Shown in pieces: positions 46,320 through 55,948 of a stretch of DNA of 64,000 nt (the first letter of the stretch is position 1; each line of letters opens with the position of its first letter). Under the pieces are notes generated by a model that worked only from the letters and a program-made list of their open reading frames with translations, did no database searches and was not told the origin of the DNA. Origin of the DNA: Daucus carota subsp. sativus (taxonomy: Eukaryota > Streptophyta > Magnoliopsida > Apiales > Apiaceae); contig NC_030385.2 of the NCBI RefSeq assembly GCF_001625215.2, forward strand, positions 24,359,135-24,423,134, given 5' to 3'. A program made the position numbers and the translations under genes.

Positions 46320-48464
46320 AAATTTAAAAAACGGCAGCTTTAGAATGACAAAAAATACGCGATGAAACCAAATTATATTATTACTATTTATCCCTATGTT
46401 TGCTTTATAGTATAGTATAGATTTTAAATAGTTTCAGATTCAAATTTTAAACTTCAAAAGAATTTTCATTATAAAGACAGAAGAAAAGATGTACCATAAC
46501 AATAAGTTTCATACTTTACCCCACAACAGAGTCGAGATAGCAGATTCTGCTTGATGAAGAGAATAGAAAGAAGACTATAGCCAAAATCCCAGCCCCTTTG
46601 AGTTTTTAGGCCCACAGACAACTATCCGGTAAATACAATTTTTCTTAAAATATAAAAAAAAGGTCCCTTTCGTCCCGAGCATTCCCGAAAACTACATGTT
46701 GAAACTGTATAAATTAAACTAGCAGAACTAGTTGACCTATAATACTGCATGTTTGCTCTCATATGCCTAATGAAAATTCTGAATTTAAAAAGCATGCCAT
46801 TATAACGATATGCTTTCATACCTGCTCAAGCACACAAGCAAGAGATCTGATAGCAGATACTAATTGTGAAGTTATAAACGCAAACATCTTTATTTGTCAT
46901 TGGATTATCAAATTAAGAACCACAAGCAGATTCTGATTGCTAAAGACAATAAAAAGAACAAGATAACAAAAATCACCACTATAGTGTCATCACATTAATA
47001 ATAATAGAATCTGATGGCAATACATTGAACTTGTTTGCAGCAGAAAAGTATGCGAGAACACCTTGTTCTCCAACTATAAAAGAAATTCTCAGATGATAGC
47101 CCGTCCCTTCCTTCGTCCTTCATATATGTCGACTGCTTTCTGCATCACTTCTGGTTGAGTCATATGCTTTATTCTTTCCTCCATGAAATGAAATTGGCGA
47201 TGCTCACTATCCGTCTTTTGCAAAGCCACAGGTGCAACTCGAGGATCATAACCAGCAGATGCAGATAATAACATCCCTATGTAATCTGCTTCAAGCTCAT
47301 GGCTGTGACAAGAAAATCGTTTTACTCAAGAAAACCAGAATACAAAGAGCTGGGATAGCTACCGATTCAGAATGTTATGTGCTTCAAACTACAACTCATG
47401 GGACTAAACATTTAAACAGCAAAATCAGGAAAAGTAAGACATCTACAACAAATTAACATAATGTTCTACAACAATATAGTATGATTCACACTTTAGTAAC
47501 ATACTATGGGCCATAAAAGTTTTGATAGATAAGACGATTAGAACAAAAATCGTTCTGGTTGGAGGTTGATTAATCATTATATGTATTAGTTTAAACCTTG
47601 CGGCAGTCGCCTTCAATAGGCAACTAGTGGCAAGGCAGGAAGACCTATAATTATGAATACTATATGGCAAATCGAGAGATCAGATGTATTAAAGATTGCC
47701 ATGAGTGGCAAAATGAAAGTAAACAGGGAAGAATAAGCCTTAAGAGTATCAATGAACTCAAAGAGTGATCTTACAAAAAGAGATGAAAGTTTATTTGCTT
47801 AAAAGTTTTTGATGACATGACAACCTCTATTTCTACACTTTGATTAACAAGAAAACCAACATTATCAATGTGTTATATTAGAAAGTACTGCAAAACAAAA
47901 ATTACAAAGAAAACGCAAGGTACACAATTACATAAATATCTCCCAAAAAAATCGTATTAGACACTCTAAAGATTTCATGGCAACAACTCAGAACACGGGA
48001 TTAACTGAGGATGAAATCTGACCTTAATTGGTAACGTTCTCTAGGACCGTTTCCATTTACTAGACGATGATTCAGAATGCAAGGTAAACAAGTAAACTAG
48101 CTAGTAGCTAACATTAAAGATCTGTCCAATAAATTGTATTATGACATTAAAGATCTATGCAATTGAATGTAGCCTGATGATATTCTCTCATGGGAACAAA
48201 TCAGAACAGTAGCTGAAATGAGGAGGAATTCTAACCTCAATAGATAATGTTTTTTGGGGTTATCGTGATTTATGAGGCGATGATACAGAAGGCATGGGCT
48301 CCTCCCAAATTCTCTTTGTATATGTCGAGCAACAATATTTCCAACCTGTATCGACAGTAAACACAAGAACTCGGTGTTGATTTAATTAAAAATTTTATAA
48401 TTAACTAGTCAAGACTCAAGAAGAATGCATTATTGCACATCTACCTGAGTTGCAATCGTAATTG

Positions 48465-48742
48465 TATTAAGCCACAGATAGCAGCATCAGCAATAGATGT
48501 GCAACACATGCAGCATAAGTTGGTAGTGGCTTTTAGCCAAACAGAGCCTTATGAAATAACAGGCTGCTGACAGCTAAGCATGAGATACAGTTAGAAGTAG
48601 TGGTGTATGTTTGTTCTATAAATAGAGAAATGTAGCACAACTTTGTAACAACTTTTTACATAATAATATACAGTTTACTTTTCTTCTCTCTCAAGCTTAT
48701 GCACAGAGCTCTAATGGTGACATAAACTAGGTCATGTTCATA
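48465..48742 (+). repeat. 5' LTR of the copia element
   Basis: 278 bp with a TATA-like tataaatagag near 48619. Identical by eye to the 3' LTR. Confidence 0.9.
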
Positions 48743-49041
48743 TGGTATCAGAGCTCAGATCCTCGATGCTCTTTCACTTCCGCACATCATTCACGATCTA
48801 ATTCGTAACTTTCTTGCTCTTTCTTGCTATTTCTTACTCATTCTTGCTAGTTTCTTGCTTGTTCTTGTTAGTTCTGTGCGATTTTTCTCGATTGCGTTCT
48901 TGAGATCTATCGTATTTGCATCACTTTGCATCGATAATTACAGTCTGAGTTTCCTGTAATTTGTGTTCATTTCGCATCTCGGTCTGGATTTGTGATTTGT
49001 CTTGATTTTCTTCGATCTATCTACACACTCACGCTGTGAAA

Positions 49042-50760
49042 ATGAGGAAGACTTCTTATGCTAATGTTGTGATTAATGGATCCAATGTTGATTCTGAGAA
49101 CACGCCTCATGTTGAAGTTCTGGCACCGAACTCAGGCGATCCTAATGATGTATCTGCTATTACATCCAATCTGCATCCTCTTTATCTGCAAAATATCGAT
49201 CATCCTGGATTGGTGTTAATTTCTAAGAAACTCACAGGCACAGAGAACTACGGTCCATGGAAACGAACTTTAAGCATAGCTTTGTCTGCTAAAAACAAGC
49301 TAGGGCTTATCAATGGAAGTGTTCCAAAGCCTGATGAGTCCTCACCTCTTCGTGCTCAATGGGTGCGTGTCAATGATATGGTAATCAGTTGGATCTTGAA
49401 CACTATTTCCGATGACATTAGCAATGGCATGGATTTTGTTAACACGGCTCAAGAGGTTTGGGAAGAACTCACTGGACAGTTCTCTAGCATTGATGGACAC
49501 CGCATTTATCAGATTCTTAAGGATCTTCATGCTCTTGAGCAAGGTGACAAATCAGTGGAAATTTACTATCACAAGATGAAGAATCTTTGGGATGAGTATG
49601 TGGCTTTGGAGCCTACTGTTAGTTGTAAATGTGATTCTCACAAGCTGCTTGAGGCACGAGACCAGAGGAAGCGATTGCTGCAGTTCCTCATGGGTTTAAA
49701 TGACAATTTCTCTGCTGCTAGGGGCCAGATTTTGATGATGGATCCTTTGCCCTCTATTGCTCAGGCGTTCTCTCTTATCAAACAAGAAGAGAAACAGCGT
49801 CAAAGATTTGTTTCATCCAATGCTTTTCTTGGAAGTGTGAAGTCTGATGCCATCACAACACCTACTTCCACTCCTACCAATACTGGTTCCAGCAGTGTGT
49901 CATCCGAGGCTAAGAAGCAAGGGTTGAAGTGCACCTACTGCCATAAGGATGGACACACTAAAGAAACATGTTATAAGCTCATTGGATATCCTCCGCGTGG
50001 TCGTGGAAAGGGTAAATTTGCTGGGAACCAAGGAGGGTTTCGTACCCATCCTGCACAGATGCAATCTTCTCAGCAGGCTAATAATGCACAGCAAGTTGCT
50101 ATTGCTAACAATGCAGTCAATTCGCCCTCTCAACTTTGTTTGGAACAACTCCAGCAACAAATGGCCAAGATTAGCCACATGGTGTCTAACCTGACTGGTT
50201 CCTCCTCCACTGCAAGCTCTGCTACTCCAGAGGATCATGTTTCCATTGCAGGTTTGGCATTCTCTATGATGTCTTACATTCCTACAGATTTGCAAAATTT
50301 CTGGATTATCGATAGTGGTGCATCGAGCCATATGTGCTGTAACATTACTCTTATGACTGATATTACTGTGCTTCACACACCTATGCATGTTGCCTTACCT
50401 AATAGTCAGTCTATAGTTGTTCACAAAATTGGCTCTGTCCATTTGTCACCCTCTTTAGTCATTAAGGATGTACTTTATATTCCATCCTTTCATTGTAATC
50501 TGCTTTCAGTTAGCAGACTTACACAGCAATCTTCCATTGGCATCACTTTCACATCATCTCAATGTCTATTCCAGGTTCAGGACCAGCTGCATATCTTGGC
50601 AACTGGTGTTGAATGTGGAGGCCTTTATTACTTCCCAAGGGCTCCTTCATCTGTCATGCAACTGTTTCAAATAGTACTATTTGTAATTCCTCTGTTTCAC
50701 ATAGTACTGTTTCTAGCTCTGCTGTTCAAACTAGTTCTAAACTGTGGCATTTACGTTTAG
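49042..50760 (+). CDS. Copia gag and protease ORF
   Basis: 572 residues from ATG 49042. The N-terminal part is a copia gag domain (LTGTENYGPWKRTLSIALSA, then the QLLD-like EVWEELTGQFSS region). A zinc knuckle CX2CX4HX4C (CTYCHKDGHTKETC) is near residue 299. The protease motif IIDSGASSHM is near 422-431. The frame ends in TAG at 50758-50760, after running 148 bases into the overlapping integrase frame, and the last 40 or so residues are out-of-frame. In most plant copia elements gag and pol are one ORF, so a one-base shift near 50635 separates them here. Confidence 0.9.
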   Translation: MRKTSYANVVINGSNVDSENTPHVEVLAPNSGDPNDVSAITSNLHPLYLQNIDHPGLVLISKKLTGTENYGPWKRTLSIALSAKNKLGLINGSVPKPDESSPLRAQWVRVNDMVISWILNTISDDISNGMDFVNTAQEVWEELTGQFSSIDGHRIYQILKDLHALEQGDKSVEIYYHKMKNLWDEYVALEPTVSCKCDSHKLLEARDQRKRLLQFLMGLNDNFSAARGQILMMDPLPSIAQAFSLIKQEEKQRQRFVSSNAFLGSVKSDAITTPTSTPTNTGSSSVSSEAKKQGLKCTYCHKDGHTKETCYKLIGYPPRGRGKGKFAGNQGGFRTHPAQMQSSQQANNAQQVAIANNAVNSPSQLCLEQLQQQMAKISHMVSNLTGSSSTASSATPEDHVSIAGLAFSMMSYIPTDLQNFWIIDSGASSHMCCNITLMTDITVLHTPMHVALPNSQSIVVHKIGSVHLSPSLVIKDVLYIPSFHCNLLSVSRLTQQSSIGITFTSSQCLFQVQDQLHILATGVECGGLYYFPRAPSSVMQLFQIVLFVIPLFHIVLFLALLFKLVLNCGIYV

Positions 50761-53714
50761 GACATGCCTCTCAAGGTGTGCTGAGTCTTATTCCTTGTGT
50801 CAAACAATATGTTGCTTGTAATGAGTGTCCTGTTTGTCCGAGTTCCAAGCAATCTATGTTGTCTTTCCCTCGTAGTGATAGTCATGCTGTGAAAATCTTT
50901 GACCTCATACATATGGATGTATGGGGGCCATATCATATTAATACAATTCATGGCTGCAAATATTTTCTCACAATTGTTGATGATTGTTCACGTGCCACTT
51001 GGACATTTCTCATGCCTAGCAAATCTTATGTTTTTCAACATTTTAAGGCATTTTCTTTATATGTTACAAACCAATATAAAGCACATATTAAGATTGTGCG
51101 CACAGACAATGGTAGTGAGTTTGTCAACCACCAGTTTTCACAATTTTTGACGGAGCTTGGCATCACACATCAGACTTCCTGTACCTATACTCCTCAGCAA
51201 AACGCTCGAGTTGAGCGTAAACACAAACATCTTCTCGAGGTAGCCAGGGCTCTCCGGTTCCAATCAGGGCTTCCAAAACGATACTGGGGTGAGTGTATTT
51301 TGGCTGCTACATACATTATAAATCTATTGCCCACTCCTGTGCTCCACAACAAAAGTCCCTACGAGATTTTGCATAATCTGGCTCCTGATTACAGCTTACT
51401 GAGGTGCTTTGGATGTTTGTGTTACGCTTCCTTTCATTCCAATGACAAGTTTGATAATCGAGCTATCAAGTGTGTGTTTATTGGCTACCCTTTTCATCAA
51501 AAGGGATACAAACTGCTGCGACTAGACAACTATACAGTTTTTGTTAGCCGTCATGTAAAGTTTCTGGAACAAATTTTTCCGCTCCACACTGTGGCAGAAT
51601 CTTCAAAAACTACAGAAACATGTCCTTGTGACTCTTATTCTTTTCTGAACTGGTTAAACGAGTCAGTACAGGAACCTATCACTGAGTCGTCAGCTATCAC
51701 TACACCGGCTTCACCAGTATCCAGTTGTATGCCAGATACTTTTGGGACTCTTTCAGACACTGATATTCATGCTGCCACTTCTAGCTCTCCTGACTCTAGC
51801 ACTCCTGGTTCTCTTCCCAGTAGTCCACAGTCAATTCCAGCAGTAGCACAGCCTACTCGACAGTCCACAAGAGTTAAAACTCTTCCCAGTTGGTGGAACG
51901 ATTATCACATGCCTTCTCAGGCTTTTGCAAATTTTGCAATGATTGATCATGGCATTTATGATCCTGAAGACCAAGTGTTACAAGTATGTTCTGCAACAGT
52001 TGTTGAACCCACACACTACTATCAAGCAGTTAAAGACCCATTATGGGTTCAAGCCATGGAAAAGGAATTAGTTGCCCTGGAAACTAATGATACCTGGACT
52101 TTAACCACTTTACCTCCAGGAAAGAAATGTGTTGATTGTAAATGGGTTTTTAAGGTTAAATACCTGCCCAATGGCCAGATTGATCGGTACAAAGCACGTC
52201 TCGTGGCAAAAGGGTACACTCAGTCAGCAGGAGAAGACTATCATGACACGTTCGCCCCTGTTGTTAAACTGGTAACTGTGCGAAGTGTTCTAGCCATTGC
52301 AGCAGCTAAAGGTTGGTTTGTCGAACAATTAGACGTCAACAACGCCTTTTTACACGGTGACCTTTCCGAAGACGTATATATGAAGCTGCCATTGGGGTAT
52401 AAAACAGTCCCTGGAGCTCGATTAGCCTGTAAACTCAAGAAGCCCATTTATGGCCTTAAACAGGCCTCACGTGAATGGTTCACCAAACTTGCAGCGTCTC
52501 TCACCTCTGCTGGTTATATTCAGTCTCTCCTTGATCCTTCTCTATTCACGTTTCGACAAGGTTCTACATTCCTAGCAGTTGTAGTGTATGTCGATGACAT
52601 ACTTATTGCTGGCAACGACATGAAACCTATACAGCAACTAAAGAATCTTTTACATGAGCAGTTCACCATCAAAGACCTCGGCCCTGTGAAGTACTATCTT
52701 GGTTTGGAGGTTAAGCGAAATCACAAGGGTATTTTTCTCAGCCAACAGAAATTCATTAGTGATCTACTTGAGGTCGCTAACTTGACACAGGCCAACTGTC
52801 TTTCGGTCCCTGTAGATCCCCATATCAAATTATATGACTCTGATGAGTCTGGTCCTCTCCTTGCCAGTCCAACCACTTATCGTGCTTTAATTGGCAAGCT
52901 TTTGTACCTTACTACCACTCGTCCTGATGTTGCTTTCTCCGTTCAGCTGTTAAGCCAGTTTTTACATGCTCCTCGAGTTAAGCATATGGAAGCTGTTCAT
53001 CGTGTTCTACGATATCTCAAGCTCACAATGTCACATGGTTTATTCTTCCCATCAGATAATTCTCTCAGCTTCCAAGGATTTTCTGATAGCGACTGGGGTG
53101 CTTGCCCTCTTGATTGTCGTTCTGTGGGTGGTTATGCTTTCACTTTAGGTCCAGTTGTGATTTCATGGCGTTCCAAGAAGCAAGCATTAACCTCACGTAG
53201 CTCTGCAGAGGCTGAATATCGTGCTCTAGCAGATGCTTCTTGTGAAGTTTTATGGCTCAAGCAATTGTTAACTGAGTTGACACTTCCTATGACTGGTTCT
53301 GTTGAACTATTTTGTGACAGTAAATCTGCTCTTGACTTGGCTGCCAACCCAGTATACCATGCTCGCACAAAACACATTGAAATCGACTGCCATTTTATTC
53401 GAGAAAAGATTGCTCTGGGCCTTGTCCGTGTGCTTCCAGTTGCATCCAAGCTTAATCCTGCTGATATACTTACTAAAGGACTTGGGAAGGTGCCACATTG
53501 GTCCTGTTGCTCCAAATTGGGACTTACTTTTTCTACCAAGTCTCCAATTTGTGGGGGGGCTGACATAACAGAGGAAGATCACAAAGCAGGTCCTCACAAA
53601 GGGGGGAGTATTAAGCCACAGATAGCAGCATCAGCAATAGATGTGCAACACATGCAGCATAAGTTGGTAGTGGCTTTTAGCCAAACAGAGCCTTATGAAA
53701 TAACAGGCTGCTGA
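50640..53714 (+). CDS. Copia pol: integrase, RT, RNase H
   Basis: Open frame in the -1 frame relative to gag; the first meaningful residues are near 50640. Integrase has the HHCC finger (LWHLRLGH, NECPVC) and the core D, D, E residues in HMDVWGPY, VRTDNGSEF and NARVERKHKHLLE. RT has the YVDDILIAGND catalytic box. RNase H shows SDWGACPLDCRSVGGY, SSAEAEYRALA and CDSKSALDL. The frame is intact to a TGA at 53712-53714 inside the 3' LTR. It would need frameshifting, or a functional helper element, to be expressed as Gag-Pol. Confidence 0.92.
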   Translation, partial: GSFICHATVSNSTICNSSVSHSTVSSSAVQTSSKLWHLRLGHASQGVLSLIPCVKQYVACNECPVCPSSKQSMLSFPRSDSHAVKIFDLIHMDVWGPYHINTIHGCKYFLTIVDDCSRATWTFLMPSKSYVFQHFKAFSLYVTNQYKAHIKIVRTDNGSEFVNHQFSQFLTELGITHQTSCTYTPQQNARVERKHKHLLEVARALRFQSGLPKRYWGECILAATYIINLLPTPVLHNKSPYEILHNLAPDYSLLRCFGCLCYASFHSNDKFDNRAIKCVFIGYPFHQKGYKLLRLDNYTVFVSRHVKFLEQIFPLHTVAESSKTTETCPCDSYSFLNWLNESVQEPITESSAITTPASPVSSCMPDTFGTLSDTDIHAATSSSPDSSTPGSLPSSPQSIPAVAQPTRQSTRVKTLPSWWNDYHMPSQAFANFAMIDHGIYDPEDQVLQVCSATVVEPTHYYQAVKDPLWVQAMEKELVALETNDTWTLTTLPPGKKCVDCKWVFKVKYLPNGQIDRYKARLVAKGYTQSAGEDYHDTFAPVVKLVTVRSVLAIAAAKGWFVEQLDVNNAFLHGDLSEDVYMKLPLGYKTVPGARLACKLKKPIYGLKQASREWFTKLAASLTSAGYIQSLLDPSLFTFRQGSTFLAVVVYVDDILIAGNDMKPIQQLKNLLHEQFTIKDLGPVKYYLGLEVKRNHKGIFLSQQKFISDLLEVANLTQANCLSVPVDPHIKLYDSDESGPLLASPTTYRALIGKLLYLTTTRPDVAFSVQLLSQFLHAPRVKHMEAVHRVLRYLKLTMSHGLFFPSDNSLSFQGFSDSDWGACPLDCRSVGGYAFTLGPVVISWRSKKQALTSRSSAEAEYRALADASCEVLWLKQLLTELTLPMTGSVELFCDSKSALDLAANPVYHARTKHIEIDCHFIREKIALGLVRVLPVASKLNPADILTKGLGKVPHWSCCSKLGLTFSTKSPICGGADITEEDHKAGPHKGGSIKPQIAASAIDVQHMQHKLVVAFSQTEPYEITGC

Positions 53715-53886
53715 CAGCTAAGCATGAGATACAGTTAGAAGTAGTGGTGTATGTTTGTTCTATAAATAGAGAAATGTAGCACAACTTTGTAACAACTTTT
53801 TACATAATAATATACAGTTTACTTTTCTTCTCTCTCAAGCTTATGCACAGAGCTCTAATGGTGACATAAACTAGGTCATGTTCATA
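53609..53886 (+). repeat. 3' LTR of the copia element
   Basis: Follows the polypurine tract directly and ends before the second aattg duplication. The pol stop codon lies within it. Confidence 0.9.
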
Positions 53887-54879
53887 AATTGCTAGCTCAT
53901 CATCCGTCTTGTAAGCATCAAACGAACCGCTAAACACTATAATGATTCCTTCACATATGTGTGAAGCACGAGAGATAGGATTGTCCACTACGAAAAATTC
54001 CCAATTTATTCCGTCCTTCAAACCAGCAGTCGTGGACCTGACATTTTGTTCTCTCCTCTTCTTAACAACCTTTATCGTCCCATCAAAATTTAAAACCCAT
54101 TCCCGATCAGCCAACTTGTGGCGCATACCACTCTCCCTCTGTAACGCCTCGAGGATCCTTATAGTAATTGCTTCCACTTGAACACACTGCGGGTGACTCT
54201 GGGGATATAACGCGTGGCAATTATTTAGCTCCTTAAACAACATATTATAATATTCTCATATCCCGATTTCTTCAAGAAAAGGAAAATAATATATCCTTTG
54301 ATTTGTAAAAGGCACAGTTTCGAATCTCCCCGAAAAAAATGTGACACAACTTAAGCACTTTTCCATAGGCCAGAATATATAATCAAGAATTCTGGGAACA
54401 GAGTAATGCCTAGTGCCAACAAATTGGTTCAGTGGGTTTTTAGGACCAGCATAAACACTATTATAACTAGTAGACCTGTAAAGTGGTGCTGAACCAGATT
54501 GAAACCTCAAAACATTAGAAAATCTAGCACTGTGACTGCATAGTCTAAACAGACCCATGGTTTTGTAATATGAAAATGCCAAGAAAGGAATACCTAAATA
54601 AACTCACCTTCAAGCCAGGACTCTCTGCTGTTTTACATTAGTATCAAGACTTGCAACAAATCTAGGACTAGGTCCACTATTCAGCAACAAAAGCGGAAGT
54701 ACACAACAGGCGTTCGTTTTACTATAGTGCTCACTGCTCACCCGTCAGGCGGTTCTTTACATTAATATCGTGACACGCATTTTGAACTCCTATAATATAT
54801 AATTTCATTATAATATTTTTAAAATCCTTTTTCTTGAATAAGAACTTTGATTTTTAAAATTTTATTAAGATAAATGTTA

Positions 54880-55130
54880 CTCCCTCTGTCCCATTTAATT
54901 GTATACGTTTCTTTTCAACTGCTCGACACGCATTTCAATGCTCTTATAAAATATAGTTCCGTAACTTATTTTTGAGATTTTCTTTTTCTGAATAAAAATA
55001 TAACATCCAAACTTTAATTCAGAAAAAGAAAATTTTAAAAATAAATTACACAACTACACTTTACAGGAGCATTAAAGTCCGTGCCGCGTCCCCGTCCCCC
55101 AATGTATACAACTCAGGGGGACGGAGGGAG
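54880..55130. mobile_element. CTCCCTCTGT MITE, family F, copy 2
   Basis: 251 bp, same ends and same GC-rich right block as 34770-35020, with only scattered differences. TA on both sides (54878-54879, 55131-55132). A loose 'cggagggag' end also occurs at 55191-55199 without a partner. Confidence 0.85.
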
Positions 55131-55199
55131 TATGGAACTATACCTCAAGAGCTTCGGAATTCATGCAAACAGTGAACGTAAACAACCACGGAGGGAGTA

Positions 55200-55948
55200 C
55201 AAATCAAGGGTTGTTTGAGGGAGATCGAACAAAAAATCATAACCAAAATTTTGTACTACAAATTATTCTTATTTTGGCTTATCATAGATAGTATACATTA
55301 AAAAACGTTACTTCGTGTAGCGTTTTCGTTTTAATAAAACAGAAAACATTACACGATGCAGCATTTCACTATTTATTTAAAACGCAACTTCATATATGTT
55401 AATAATGGTATTGAGGACCATTTTACACAAACCAATATTGTGGACATTAATAGTGATATTTGTGTTAATAAGGGCCATTTTTGCAATATCATTCACTCTT
55501 TTTATGGTATCTGCCCTCCATTTGTTTCATAAATTTATAATTTAATTATTTAAAAAAGATTAAAAAAGCATAATTTTATAAAAATAATAATAGATTTGTT
55601 TTTTTTATCATATTAAAAAAATACTTGTAAAAAAATTAAAAACAGTTAAAATGATATGGATATATAGTATATTTAATGCAGCAGTGAAACCAGTGCTGAG
55701 CCGTTGCCTACTTGCCTTACTAAAGTTTCACGGTAGCGCGCGCACACAAACGATTATTATATTTCACCGTGCTCAATTCTCTACTGCATAGCTACCGTGT
55801 TTTCTTGCAGAGTTTACTTAATCATAATTAATTGTTTATAGAAGATCAATCACAAGTACTTAATTTGTTTCATATATCAAATTTCGTGAGGCGGTAATGC
55901 TTGAAAAGTGTTTGATAGTATGCTTCAATGACAGAGTTCTGAAGAAGG
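55200..55948. other. Upstream region of DSE1
   Basis: AT-rich; no repeat ends identified. The last 150 bases hold the expected promoter and 5' UTR of the WD40 gene starting at 55949. Confidence 0.4.

Larger units (their letters stand above)
48465..53886 (+). mobile_element. Young Ty1/copia LTR retrotransposon
   Basis: LTRs at 48465-48742 and 53609-53886 are 278 bp each and look identical by eye. They start tattaagcc and end gttcata, without the usual TG..CA. The 5-bp target duplication aattg lies at 48460-48464 and 53887-53891. The primer-binding site tggtatcagagc (48743-48754) follows the LTR directly. The polypurine tract is aaaggggggag (53598-53608). Coding order gag, protease, integrase, RT, RNase H defines Ty1/copia. 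Total length 5,422 bp. It lies in the exon of the OMA1-like copy B, in opposite orientation. Confidence 0.95.
47089..54558 (-). pseudogene. OMA1-like metallopeptidase, copy B (split by copia)
   Basis: Starts at ATG 54558 (MGLFRLCSHSARFSNVLRF). The next block gives FETVPFTNQRIYYFPF, then a stop, then ALYPQSHPQCVQVEAITIRI and DELAI. Here a 5.4-kb copia element is inserted in the coding exon. Beyond it (48464 downwards) come TIATQ, VGNIVARHIQREFGR and the last exon 47302-47089 (HELEADYIGMLLSASAGYDP then RVAPVALQK to GRRKGRAII). Unlike copies A and C, the last exon is unbroken here. HExxH reads TQVGN, so both zinc histidines and the catalytic Glu of the motif are lost. It could not make a normal OMA1 protein. 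Confidence 0.75.
46320..54700. repeat. Segmental duplication, copy B
   Basis: Partner of 38850-42560, in the same direction, interrupted by the copia element at 48465-53886. Outside the insert the two copies are clearly similar but carry many differences, so the duplication is much older than the retrotransposon insertion. Confidence 0.8.

Noticed and set aside
53132..53597. Long minus-strand ORFs opposite copia RNase H
   Set aside because: Shadows of the conserved plus-strand pol frame.
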